A DNA stretch of 64,000 nucleotides. Origin: Colius striatus. Its lineage: Eukaryota; Chordata; Aves; Coliiformes; Coliidae. The position numbers and the translations under genes were made by a program. The notes beneath the pieces were generated by a model. The model worked only from the letters and a program-made list of their open reading frames with translations. It ran no database searches and was not told the DNA's origin. The stretch covers positions 31,711,298-31,775,297 of the forward strand of contig NC_084762.1 of the NCBI RefSeq assembly GCF_028858725.1, read 5' to 3'. How positions within the stretch are numbered: position 1 is the stretch's first letter; the number at the start of each line of letters is the position of its first letter. Below, in pieces: positions 1-49,806 of the stretch.

Positions 1-3000
1 ACTTTGTCTTGAGGTTCCTACAGTCTTCTGGACAGCAGTATTTATTAATTTGAAATCTCTTGGATCGGTAGAAAAAAAAAATGTATCTCTCTACTTTTTT
101 CACACTGAACTATTGCTTAATGTCTTATTGAAAAGGACCCAAGGAAAAGAAAACACTCACCCCATCAACTTATTGCAGGTTGAGTACTTCTCCTTCCAAA
201 GGATAAGACCGGAAGCAACATGAATGGCTGAAGCCAGCTCACCCTCAAGCTTCCCTATCAGCAGGCTTGAGTTGACTCTCTGTGGACTGCATTCGATGTT
301 TAGGTTGCCACCTAAACATTAAAAGCACAGAACCGTACAAAGAAACTGTGCTGCCATAAAGGCCATACGCACTAGGTAGTAAGTGAGATGTTTCAGCTCA
401 CTCCCGATCACTTATTCCCAGTCACACTGATAGGGGCTCCAAGGTACCAACAGCAGAGTTTTGGCTCAGAAGAAACAACTGTTTCCTAGTCTTAATAAGA
501 AGCTGCAATTATTTCTCTGTTGTATTTTGGAGCATTTTAACTGAAACCATCCATTGATTTTTTTTTTCAGGAAAGGACAGGAACATTAGCTTAATTCCAT
601 GTGGTTTGCACACATAATTTCTGTAGGTCTGTCCTGCTGTGTCATCTCTAGTAGCAGCTTTTGAAAACCGTGAAAGCAGAAATTACATACTTTTACCCTA
701 AAGCTGAAATTAATCCTGCAGCACAGTTCTGCATAAGAAGTTATTTTCTTGGGCATAAGACATGTCAGAAACCTAAAATATCATGCTAAGTGTTGATAGC
801 ATAACTTTATTGACGTGTACTGAAAAAGAAAAATGGAACAAAAAATATTTTGCATGTGGCTATACTATTGATACCCAAAATGTAAACACAGCATGATGGT
901 GAAGGACCTCAGGGTACTAACAGGCTCTGATTGCCCTAACCAGGTCTTATTTTTTCTGCAATACCCTCCCGTCAACTCTTCTCCTCTTCCTCCTTAGCTA
1001 TCTGTAATAAAGGTCAGCTCTGATACGACCCAGATGCGTAACCTGGTGCAGCTCAGCTGCCCTCCTCTTTGTTGTCAGCAACCCAGAACAGCACCTGAGA
1101 TGGCCAAACCAATGAAGGCAGCATAGAACCAGCTGACACACCAGAGGCACCTGAGGGACAGTTGGGGCATCACTGCTTTCACTGGTGCTGTTAGCTCTGT
1201 CCCTACACACACTTCTATTCCTATATTTGCTTAACTCCACTAAAACCAGTTCAGTACGGAAATGCAGAATCTTTAGTTCCGTACAAAGTAATTACTTGAG
1301 ATCGCTCCTCTGCATTTGAGCTGTAAGATCTTGAATTTACCTGCATTAGTACTCCTAGACTCAGGCTCAATTCAACCAGTGGTAAAGTTACATATTTGTG
1401 AGTCTTCAGAAAGACAAATATAATGATGATACCAGACTCCAGAGATTTCTCATTTGTAGATCCCTCCTCATTTACAGACCCCTGCTCAGATTCTTACCTC
1501 TCATCATTCATAGACAGACTCCCTGCCCCACAATCTCCATCCTCATTTACTATTTCATTCAAGCATGATTTGGACTTTGAACTAAGTGATGAATGGTGAG
1601 AGAATTGCAAGCAAACAGTTAAAAGTATTTAAAAATGCCAGTACCCACTTACCTATTGTGCAGACATCTGTGAGCAGGAGGCCTTTGAAATCAGCATGAG
1701 AAGCAGTGGAAGGAAGGAGCCTTAAGGTCATCTTATGGCAGCAAGATAGTTAGGTTTTGGCTATAGCCAGTGGGACCGAGCAGACAAATAACTTCAAAAC
1801 ACTTTCAACAGACTTTTGTTTCACTAACTGTAACATTAATACTGCAGTTAACACTACTCTGATACTCCTAAATATGATAATCAACTGAAAGGAGATCAGG
1901 CTAAACATGTATGACTATGTTCCTCGCCTCTCCATCCAAATTCTGCTAAACGTCATTCTGTATCACATGTTTAATGGGTAGGCAGGCAGTTCATTCTCTG
2001 TTAAGCTACATAAGGAGTGCTCTTTCACATCTTGGAGTGCAGGCATTAGGAGGAATGATCCCTTGTGCACCCTGTGACAAACTAACATTGGCTTTTTAAA
2101 CTATAGAACCTGTCTTGAAGAGTGGTTTCCTGACACAGCTTTCGGTAACACTGTCAGAGGCTTCTGATGACCTGCATTTTCATTGCTCATCAAAAATTTG
2201 TGTTTACTAAGCAGAAAATATTTCCACTTATAATTACTATAGCTACTAGTCCTTTCAAAATTATCACAAAGACCAAGTTATAAAAATATATTTTAAGTAT
2301 CTGCTAGTGTTACTGTTCAAAAAGACCCAGGCAATATTCATTTGTTTTATTCTCAAAACAATCAATCACCAATATAAAATATTTCAACATTATTTCTGTT
2401 TAAATATTGCTGTCAGATTACACATTTCTTTAAATAAAGTGCTGATTTTGCAAAAAGGTATTTCATATTTACTTTTACTGCTGTTCTTATCTCTTAATAT
2501 TGAATAGCTAAAAGTGTACTTTGGTTAATGAAGGAATGCCGCATTACTTTTCCTTTACATTTGTTCTTATGAAACCATTACATTTTCAATTGGACTCCTT
2601 TATCTGTATCCACTCAATAGAGGTATATGCAGTTTATATAGTTCTCCATGTAGAAACTCTCATCATTCGTGGTGGTTTTTGCATCCCTTTTTCCATACTT
2701 TTGTTGGTCTTGACTGTGGCCACGTAGGCCTCCTATCAGTTCTTCATCTATGGGCAAGAGTAGAACATAAGTCTGAATCATCTTCTTGTATGGTCATTCA
2801 TTCTTCCTGCTCTTTGCTCTTCTCAAATCCAGACCATTGACATCCTGGACAATTCAACACTTAGGGTGATCTATAAAAGCAATCTCTTTACTATTTTCTT
2901 TCTTTGTGGGCTATTCATTTTAAGCACAGTACTGCAGAAAGTCCTACATAGATGTAGTTAGGACTAAGTTTTCAAATTTTCATTCGTACACTTGGATTTA

Positions 3001-5765
3001 TTCAGCCAGATGCCAAACTTCACCATAAGTAAATAAATCTTTTTTTTTTCCAGTAGCTACCTTTTAGGAGAAACAGCTTCTTGTGGTTTTATAGAGCAGC
3101 CAGGTGCTGTAAAGGGGAAAAAAAAAAAAAAGAATCTGAAAAACTGCAATCAGCAAGATTCACAGCTTTAAAACAGACAATAATTCCACAACTAGTAGGA
3201 ACAGGCTCACATTTCCCGATATCATTGTTAAACCAGAATTAACAATTTGACTCTGTAATTCATTTTACTCATCTTGAATCCTCTTCTGTATACAGTAGGT
3301 ATGAAAAGTCAAAGTTCCATGTGGAAAGATCATCTACTGCCTTTCCACTCTCTTTTCAAAATGTCTAACTTTCCAGTGACTCCCTGAATCCTGTTTGATT
3401 TTGACTTGCAAGCCCATACTAGCTTTGCTCCTATTTTCACTTCTCACTCTACAATCTCTGCAAGTCTCTCCTCTGGATAATTTGGATATTTTTGACTCTG
3501 AATCCAGAGGTGGGAAACAATACACAAACAACTCCTCACTCTGTTCCACTTTATTCTGTCCTGTCTTTTAAAATACCTATATAGGAATCTGCAGATAGAT
3601 ATATCTAAGTATGTATCCATATGCAACATACTATCATATGTAAAGAGAAACTGGAAGACCAGAATTTCCTCAGACTCAGAGACTGAATGGCATTTTCTTT
3701 CCATCGTACACATAGTTAATCTTCATTTAACTTGTATCTGGAGAATATTCATTTTCCTTTGATATCTGAACCTTCCTTTTGATCAGTGCCCCTGATAGAT
3801 GTTGGAGTGTTCTCTTTTCTTTTCACCTGTTGTAAAAAAAGTGTGACGTTTAGGCGAGGGAGAGCAGCCAGATGTCTGTACCAAGTGATGAGGCTCAGCT
3901 TTTTCTTTCAAGTATTTCAATCCATTTGATATTAGAATATAAACTAAGGTGATTAGCAGTTAGCTTTACCTCTAACAAATCTCTGCTACATCTTTTTTCC
4001 ATAATGAGGTTAAGAAACACCTCAGGAGAAAAAGAAAACTATGTCCTTCAGAATATAAACCTTGGATACTGTCTTGCTTTTTTCATGTTGTTCTTGTAGA
4101 AACAGCAAATTCTTTTACAAGCCCCAGACTTGGGCTGGGGAACTCCTCAACTGTTTCCATTTTTTATTGCAGATCTAAAATATAATGCTTCCTTACTTAA
4201 GTATATGGGATTTTATTTCTACTCTTCTGTAAGACATAATTTCAGTTGTTTTACTCCTTTGTTGTCCATAGAGTTTCAGAGAATCTACATGATTTTTACT
4301 TTTTTTTTTCTTCTGATTTGGCAAGTCTGTGTTGAGATTCACTCACTCTCCTCACTGTCATTTCTTTCAATTAGGCTGCAGACCACTGCCAGATCTGTTC
4401 AACCCCTTAATTATCCGCTTGATGACTGCATGAATTTTGATACAAATCCCACTGCCCACTCCAAAAATCCCAAACCCTAAACAATTAGTTCTATAATTAG
4501 GCATTCAAAAAGTCTGATTCACCTTTTTACTAGAATTCTATAAGCAAAAATGCCACATCAAACTACAAACATAAACATTTCCTGGGGTGTTATAAGATCT
4601 TAAATCCAGTTTCCTCAGAAATCTGGATTTTGTGCTGCCACTTGCCGTTTCATTAAGTTGGAGTCCAGATAGAAGAGAAGCATTTTCTTCCTCAGAGTAG
4701 TCACCTTGCCTCATGCCTCCATGGGCTATTCATCTGCTCTAAATTTAAATTGTGAAGGAGCAAGACAGTTCTCTGTTTGTTTGACACAATTCACTGGGTT
4801 ATAAAAAAGCTGTATCTTCATAGTAGCTTCTCTTATCAGGACAGGATGATAAGCAAGCATTGGCAATTTTCCAAGCCATATTTTTTTGCACTGAAAACTA
4901 CCAAAGTGTCAAAAAACCCCTGTAAGATTCACTCTTTGAATGAATTAATTTCAGAAGAATTTTCTTAAGGTCATCAATTCATTTCCTTCAAAAAAGGGAG
5001 ACAAAGGCAGTGCAAGTATTCTTTGCCTATTCAGAATAGCCATAAAAACTATGGTGTCACTTAACCTAATGGCTTACAGGTCCAGTAACCACCGAATAAC
5101 TTCTGCTGCAGTTAAGGTCATCTACCTTATGCAATTCAAGCAAGGATTGTGATATGGAGCTCCCACAGCCTAACCTAGTATCACTGGCATTGAGTGGCAA
5201 AGAAGCAGTCTTGATATCCTTCTGACAGAGAATAAATGCATGTCAAAGCCCTTTTTCTGCAAAGCAGAATCAACCAGAAGCTAGCTGAAGATTTAAGCCA
5301 GCAATTCATTTTAAACTGACAAAAAAAACCTATCAAGAAGATACTGCAGTATCTTTCCTAAATAAGCCTGTTGTGTGAAATCAGTTATGCCACCTAACCT
5401 CTACTGATGATCTTGCTTTTACTTTTTCTGCCTCTTGTTGTTTTCCTTCTACTGCATTCTTTAAAAGTGTAAGTGTAGATAATCACTGCATTTCTCTTTT
5501 CCATTCTAAAAACACTCATCCAGATTCGATGAGCAGCAACTCAGCAACTTCTAACTCAGTCGCAGTAAGGGAGGAACTGTGCCTGGGCAATGTGGATTGG
5601 GCCATTTAGGGGGGAACTGAAGCTAGGTGGGCATTGGAGCTATGGATGGGGAAAGGTGTAGAAGCTGTAGACATCAGCAGACATGGTGACAGCAGTCAGT
5701 CTACAGATCTCCCACAATTATAAATAAGCCACATTTCCAGAAAGTGAAGATTTACTTACTTTTCC

Positions 5766-5934
5766 CCTGTCTTTTTATTTCAGAGTCTGATGGATATACT
5801 CTAATCATATTTCATTATCTTCTTTACACCCCTATAAGCTGGAAACTTCATAAAAAACAGAGCTACACTAGCAGCTCCTCTGTTTCAGATGCTGAGTTTT
5901 TAAAACGACTAGAAATATTGAGGAAGTCACAATG
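5766..5934 (+). other. Possible terminal-exon-like open frame, unidentified
   Basis: A strong acceptor-like run (CTGTCTTTTTATTTCAG) occurs near 5767-5783. A frame after it ends SVSDAEFLKRLEILRKSQ and a TGA at 5933-5935, which looks like a coiled-coil C-terminus. The preceding residues are hydrophobic and less protein-like. I have no family match; chance is the simplest explanation. Confidence 0.15.
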
Positions 5935-6129
5935 ATAGGTGTGACAACAATGATTAGACTGCAACAAGCTAGAGAAGTATGTTCACATCAGAAAAACTAA
6001 ATGTATTCACCATGAAAAAGCTTGGGAAGGTTCCCATTTCAGAAGCCTTCTTTATGGGGCAGTCCAAGGTATCTTAACCTGAGGTATTGATAGAAAAGGT
6101 TATGAAACAAATACACAAATTAAATAATA

Positions 6130-7480
6130 ACAAATTGCTTAGTGAGATGTCCTAGAGGAACACAAGGATTAAGCAGCTGAACTGCTGAGTACAGAGCACA
6201 GGTTCTTGTTTAAATTGCCATGGAACTCAGAAGTGATAAAAATTATGCTAATTTTTTTTAATGGTTCAAGAGGAGATCCAGGGAAACATAGATAAGTGAG
6301 ATGGCCAGCAGTGCCAGGCAGATTAGCATAAACTATAAGAAAAAATCTGAAATTATGTGGAAAACAGTCAATCAAAAGAGGATTTGAAAAGTCTTGCTTC
6401 ACCAACCTACTGGAATTCCTTGAAGGTGCCAACAGTCTTGTAGATAAAAAGAGATCTCCTTGGTGCCTGGATCTTTACAAGACACTTTATAAGGTCTGAG
6501 ACCAGGTCTTAATACAGAATCCACAGGATAAAAAGATAATTTCTTCTGTGGGTAAATAACTGGTTAGGAAGGCAGAGGACAGAAGGTGGGAGTAAATGGT
6601 AATTTTTTTTCCACAGTAGAGACTCACCACTAGTACTCCACAGGGATGAGGACACTTCATAGCATGAGGACTTGAGATATTGAATATAGGATTTTGAAAA
6701 GGCATATAGAATGAAGTGACAAACTTTCACTAAGTTATCCATGTAAATAAAAAGAGAGGGAAATGGAAGACTGGCAAAAGGACTTCATGAGATTATCAGT
6801 GCCTAAACAATAAGATGGCAGACAAAATTTGATGAAGATAGATATCAAGTGATATGAAGTAATATGAAGTAAGACATATGAAAAAAACAATGCACGAGCA
6901 GTTATAGAAAATGACAGGCTCTGAGCTTAAACTCATTAGATGAGCTGGGTTATAAGAGGTAGTTCCAATTAATGCCCATTCCATCTTCAGTTATGGCCAA
7001 AACAGCTAAATACTAGAAAGAACTAGGAAAAGACAAGAGAACACAACTAAAAAGCAAACATCTTTTGGACATGTGTAAATCCATGGTATGCCTACACCTT
7101 GAATATTGCACGCTAGGCTGGTATCTCCATGTCAGGAATGATATAGTAGAAAAGGAATAGAGGTCAGAAAAACTATGGTACAGGGAATGATTAAGCCACT
7201 TATAAGTTTTCTGTCTGGAAAGAAAACATGCCTGAGCAAGAGTATCACATATATCAGGAAAATAACCAGTGGCATGGAGGCAGTGAAGTGTGAACAGTTG
7301 TCCACTGTATCTTCTGATCCAGTAGGATGAAGCAAAAGTAGTCAAGACATGGCAAATTCATAGCAAATGAAAGAAAGCAGCTCTTGACACCAATGTCAAG
7401 TGAGACCAGATGAAAAACCTCAGCACAACTGCATCGACCTTGCATGTGACTTGTACAGTTGTTCCTATGCTCTAAAATAT
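6130..7480 (+). mobile_element. Old, degraded CR1/L3-like LINE
   Basis: Two stretches match the general CR1/L3 ORF2 plan. Near 6390-6475 a frame reads F-T-N-L-L-E-F-L-E-G and then DLYKTLYKV at the DFSKAFDTV position. Near 7072-7110 is GTAAATCCATGGTATGCCTA with CACCTTGAATATTGC, a familiar segment of the C-terminal RT region. Borders are approximate and the frames are destroyed. Confidence 0.6.
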
Positions 7481-7711
7481 TACACATTCCTGGAAATTAT
7501 TTCAAGTTAGAGAGGCTGCATAAGAGTCCCACTGCTACTTTTTACATTAAAAAGAAGCTTACCTGGTGAAGAAACTTCTAATATCTACATGTTCTCTTCC
7601 TCTTCCTCCTCTGCTAGTGCTTCTATTGCTGTTTCATAGCCAAATCTATTTCATGGGGCTCTAACACACAAGAACCCAAAAGACAGATTTCTGATGCCAG
7701 CTTCCTTGCAG

Positions 7712-8037
7712 CATCTTGTCAACTGGTCAACAGGAGCAACTCTTGCTTCTATTTGTTCAAAAGGATGTTCTCCCCAACTCTGTGGCACCATTACCATCTT
7801 TGGCTGCCTCCAAGACACTTCTAAACTCAGTGGCTAGTCACAGCAAGTTGCTTGGAGTTGCTTACACTGGTATGCTGCTTCAGTTCTTGAGTAATCCTAG
7901 TTCATTGCACCATGTTACCAAATCATACATAGCACCTTTTGCTCACCTAGTAGTACCTACAAAAGAAGCTCTTCAAGTGTGGGATATTATCAAGGAACAT
8001 CCAGAAGTCCCTGCACATGCTGACTACTCTAAGAATG
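7712..8037 (+). other. Unidentified exon-like or pseudogene-like open frame
   Basis: The frame is open from after a TGA at 7692 to a TAG at 8061, about 122 codons, and reads like a folded protein, for example AYTGMLLQFLSNPSSLHH and EALQVWDIIKEHPEVPAHAD. An acceptor-like CTTCCTTGCAG ends at 7711 and a consensus donor G|GTAAGT begins at 8038, so it could be an internal exon of 326 bp. I do not recognise the family and see no partner exon. It could instead be a piece of a processed pseudogene or chance. It is on the opposite strand to ANKS6. Confidence 0.3.
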
Positions 8038-9168
8038 GTAAGTCAGCTGCAAAATGCATATAGTGGCTGATACAGAATACAGAAAGTAGCTCACACTCAC
8101 TGACTACCCCAACAATGCCCAGTTTTCTCAAAGACAGCAGTAGGACTACCGTTAGCACCTGTTTTCACATATCTAGTGATATCCAGCTGTCTGAGATTGG
8201 AATAACCAGGATTTGATCATTACATAGGCCTCCTAAAGCATACAATACCCAAAATATTATTTAATATAACCACTAAACAAATGTAGTGATTCTCTGTGTG
8301 GACGGATGCAGCAAAATAAGCAACTGAAGGAGAGTTAAGAGGCACTGTAACATGGTGAATTTCTCAAGGTCATTCAATGGCTTTTGTGTTCATCCTAAAA
8401 AAATGGGATTCAGAAACACACACGAGGTTTTGCCCCATACCTTTAACCTTGAGTAACAGATGCATATCTGGCTTTGGCTCAGGTGGCTAGCAGGACAGAG
8501 ACTTGCAACTTTTTTATCTATAGGGGATTGTAGTGAATGGATTCATTTTTTACAGGTCAGCAGTATCTTTCTGTACATTTTGATTATAGACAGCACATTT
8601 TAAAAGGCTTCACCAATGGCTAGCAGTTAACATTGGTGGTTGGAAGGGAGAAGAAATCAACAACAATCACGTAGAAATATTACCTATACAAAATAACTAA
8701 AGACATATATATATGAATACATAATTAACATAGCTATCTAAGCCAGTATACTAGATTGGAAACCTTGAGTATGTCTAATCTACTTGATCACACTCAAGAA
8801 AATTGCCTCCTATAAAGAGTATTCAAAAGTAAATTATGCATCATACAGAAATGCATGTCCCACTGTTGCTAAATATGCACACTATATATATAGTATACTC
8901 TATACTGTAGCTTGCTACACTTAACATCCATTTTCTGTGTTTAGCAATGCATAACAAAAAATCTTATTTCAGATAGCACTAAAGTGTCTAAAAACCTTAC
9001 AGGTATCTACCTTTTTTAACTTGAAATCTTCTCTACAGTCTCATCAAAAGACAGAGATATGCATCAATCATTAACCCAGAAAGCAGTTAACTGTCTTGTT
9101 TGTCACATTCTGTCTTCTAGCCAGTATTAACTGAAAGTATCCATATATTTTTCAGTTAATTTCAGGTG

Positions 9169-45940
<36,772 letters not shown>

Positions 45941-46813
45941 GGGCAGCGCCGGCAAGCACCGAGCAGCTCGGCCGCCCGCGACCGCCGCAGGCCGCCGGGA
46001 AGGCAGCGGGGAGGAGGGGACTCGGCTGACGGGAGGAGGCCGGAGGAGGGCGGCCGCAGCGACCCGGCCGCTCTTGCAAGGCGGGGAGGGGCGGCGGGGC
46101 CGGGTCGGGCGTCCGGTGCTGCAGGGAGTCGGCAAGGGGCTGCCCGGCCGGGCCCGGCGGCCTCGGCGTCGCTCCCCGCCGGTGTCACCACTCCTCGTCC
46201 CAGCAGCGCCTAGGTCGCCGGGGCTCCTGCCCCCTATCCCCAGGTGTTTCCTGGCGTCTGGACTGCAGCCGTTTTCCACTCTTATGTTCCTACCACCATT
46301 ACTGGCTCCCATGCATTACATTGGTTTTTGCCTGGGATCATCGCAGCAAGCCTTCGCGGTGGGACACATTCAGTCTCCCACGACACAACAGTCCCTTATT
46401 CCTGTTTTGTGACATGACTTCTGCAGCCTGGTGTGGTCCCACTCTGCCTACATGATACTCAAGACTTTACTTGTACCTTCCTACCTTGTTTTTCCCTTGA
46501 CCTCAAAACCAGTCTCCTCCTTCACTGAATGACAGGATTGGCAATTAAGTCATTCCATTAAAATCCCAAATAGTACCTGACAGTACCAGTCAGGCTTTCA
46601 GTTTAAAGTGTTTGAGCATAACACTGATTTCTTGGGGTATTTCTCAGTATCTTCTCCCAGCTAAGCTGAAATCTTTTCCAGGTTATATTAATTTACAAAG
46701 TGAGGAAAAAATTAAAAAAACACACACACTGATAAAATAACTCAGAAACTGCAGCTGACCAATCACTTAGGAATATTGTGTTATGTCTCTGTAAGTTTGG
46801 GCAGGTCGTTATT

Positions 46814-47050
46814 AATCACAGAATGGTAGAGGTTGGAAGGGGCTGTCAGAGATCATCCAGTCCAACCCCCCTGCTAAAGCAGGACCATCTAGATGAGGTC
46901 ACACAGGAACAGGTCGAGGGAGTTTTGAAAAACCTCCAGAGAAGGAGACTCAACACCCTCCCTGGGCAGCCTGTGTGCCAGGGCTCTCTCACCCTCACCG
47001 GAAAAAGTTTTTCTGTGTTTTTAAGTGGAACTTCTTGTGTTCCAGCTTAT
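46814..47050 (-). mobile_element. CR1 LINE 3' tail
   Basis: Reading plus, it starts AATCACAGAATGGTAGAGGT and continues through CCAGTCCAACCCCCCTGC and the LPREG-type coding end in reverse. About 240 bp. It lies about 870 bp upstream of the ANKS6 start codon. Confidence 0.93.
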
Positions 47051-49010
47051 GTCAGTGACTTCAATATTACAGTGGTGGCGGGTTTGGGAACAAGAGGACC
47101 AGGAGAAGACTGTAGTGAAAACACCAAATGCCACTAAAATGAAGCCATCCCCTGCTTTTAGGCAGTGGCATCCATATCTTCAAAATTATATAGGTTTTTC
47201 CCTTTGATCAATTTTCAAAGAGAGATTGCCAGATCATCATGGTAAAGGGCCAAACAAGTCACACCTGGAGAAAGACTCTAGCAAACACTGTCTGTGTTTA
47301 TGGCCATTTAAACAAGTCCTCTGTTCACAGCAAAGAAAAAAAATTATGACTCAACATCTCTGTAAATGTATCATTACAGAAAGAATAGCAGAGATTCCTA
47401 GATGGTAAATATTAAGTGATGCTTCCTCCACTATAGATAATCATGTACTAACTTGTGTAAAATATATAAATATTTAACATACACACTTACGCTAAATAAT
47501 TTCCTTAAGCATAATGATGCTTAAAATGGCCTTCGTATCAGAGGCCAGATATGTGGCTAGGTAGACTTGTGGTCTAGTCAGTACAACCATTCTTACATTA
47601 TGACAGTATAAGGAACTTGCCATTATTGATAAAGCTGGACGCTGCAATTCACTTTGTGTAAGTTTTCAAAGCTTGGAATCAGGGAATGGCAAGAGTGATT
47701 AATGCAGTACACTATTCATGATTGAAGAAAACTGAGTCATACTTAGCATATTAATGTGCATGCTTAGATACAGTCAAATGAGTGACAAGATCACTCCAGT
47801 TTATCTTTGAGATAATCTACAGAACATGTTGATTGTACAAATTTATGTTATGTTATGATTATGGTTTAAACCAATGGTTTAAAACTCCAGGCAAAGATAT
47901 CATGAATACAATTAGAAACCTAACAGCAAAAGAAGCAACTCTTATTTTAAGAAACTCATAAGTAAGCAATAGGAAATACTTGTTGGGGTTTACAAAACAA
48001 GAGAGGAAATTATTGGTGCTAAATTATGCTGCTGTTATCTAATGGTCATTACTATCTTCAGTCAGCATCCTAGGCATTTAGAGAGATATGACTACTTGGT
48101 GATTTTTGTCACTGATTAAGAATCAAAATATCATTATGCAAGATCTCTTCTGAAAAGAATAAAGTGCTATAGAATATTCTCATGATGATGCAGTACCAAG
48201 CTCTCTGGGAAAAGGACTTGATTTCTTCACCAATGAAAGAACAGCCTAAACCTTTCAAATTGTTCATTAGGGTAAAATGATGGAGAAAGTTTAGGTTGGA
48301 AGATAACACAGAATAAAACAAAACCAAAATTCTCATGTGCAGATTGTGCATTAGTCATTCAGAAGGCTTGACCAGACTGCATCTGGTTTGTCCCATCAGT
48401 GAAAAACGCATCACTTTTGACAAGAAATTCCTTCACGTCACCAATGTGCTAATTTGTATAGGTCAGCATTGGATTGCTCTGTGGCTAAAACAATTAAAAA
48501 TGACAGAGTAAAACCCAATGACTGAAAAAATTACTTTAGACTGAAGGAGATGAGGAAAGTGCACGGAACAGAACAGGCCCACCACAAAGAGCAGAACAGG
48601 TAAGGCAAAAGCAAACACTTGAAACATTTCTAACAGAAGTCTCCACTCCCAATGATATCGAAACACCAGCAGGGAGATAAATGGGCCAATGTATGCTTTG
48701 TCAAAGCTACTCATAATACAAGGTGACATAAAGGAGATAAACTCAGAGCCATCGTTCTGCAAGAGACATAAGCCATCATCTGCAAAACAAAGACTAGGAA
48801 ACCATTAAGGCATGTAATGTACCTATGGAGCTGGTAAAGTAAGTATAATATGGCAAACATGGAGTGATGTAGAACTACAAATTGGCCAGGTAACATGACA
48901 AAAAATCCTATAGCAAGAGGATGTATGTAACACATTCAGACATATCCTTATACTATGACACATGAGCAAATTCAATTAATTAATTACATTAAATTAATTA
49001 TTTAAATTAA

Positions 49011-49806
49011 ATCCTGTTTGACCAACCTGATAGCCTTCTATGAGTGCATAACCAGCTGGCTAGATGAGGAGAGAGCAGCGCTTGTCATCTACCTTGACTT
49101 CAGCAAGGCTTTTGACACTGTCTCCTATAACATCCTCATCAGAAAGCTCAGGCAGTGTGGCTTGGATGAGTGGACAGTGAGGTGGATGGAGAGCTGGCTG
49201 AATGACAGAGCCCAGAGGGTGGTGACCAATGGCACAGGGTCGAGTTGGAGGCCTGTGGCCAGTGGAGTTCCACAGGGATCAATTCTGGGGCCAGTCTTGT
49301 TCAACATCTTCATCAACGACCTGGATGGGGGGACAGAGTGTACCCTCAGCAAGTTCCCTGATGACACCAAACTGGGAGGACTGGCTGATTCCCCAGAAGG
49401 CTGTGCTGCCATTCAGTGGGATCTTGACCACCTTGAGAGTTGAGCAGAGAGAAACCTCATGAGGTTCAACAAGGACAAGTGCAAAGTCCTGCACCTGGGA
49501 AGGAAAAAGCCCATGCACCAGTACAGGCTGGGGGCCAAACTGCTGAAGAGCAGCTCTGCAGAGAGAGACCTGTAAGTCCTGATTGATAATAAACTAAATA
49601 TGAGCCAGCAATGTGCCCTCATGGCCAAGAAGGCCAATGGCATCCTGGGATACATCAAGAAGAGTGTGGCCAGCAGGTCGAGGGAGGTTCTTCTCCCCCT
49701 CTACTCTGGTGAGGCCCCATCTGGAGTACTGTGTGCACTTCTGGGCTCCTCAGCTCAAGAGGGACAGGGAAGTGCTGGAGAGAGTCCAGCGCAGGGCCAC
49801 CAAGAC
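49011..49806 (+). mobile_element. CR1 LINE fragment with intact reverse-transcriptase segment
   Basis: A 141-codon open frame (49018-49443) carries RT motifs: DFSKAFDT near residue 27, [20 protein letters not shown], and FPDDTKLGG where CR1 normally has FADD. Beyond the TGA at 49441-49443 the sequence still follows CR1 to about 49806, where it stops without the usual 3' tail. The 5' border abuts an AT-rich tract at 48970-49010. It is a dead copy. Confidence 0.93.

Larger units (their letters stand above)
1..9168. other. Region downstream of ANKS6 (3' UTR plus intergenic)
   Basis: AT-rich sequence. The part nearest 9168 must include the ANKS6 3' UTR but its end cannot be fixed by eye. It contains an old CR1/L3-like LINE (about 6130-7480) and two unexplained plus-strand open frames with splice-like borders (5766-5934 and 7712-8037). 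In human the next gene on this side is GABBR2; I see none of its exons here. Confidence 0.7.

Noticed and set aside
998-1240. 80-codon minus-strand ORF with CRD-like and Cys-rich stretches
   Set aside because: No recognisable domain, no splice context, and length within chance expectation.
4130-4480. 116-codon plus-strand ORF
   Set aside because: Phe- and Tyr-rich frame in T-rich sequence with no family resemblance and no splice context.
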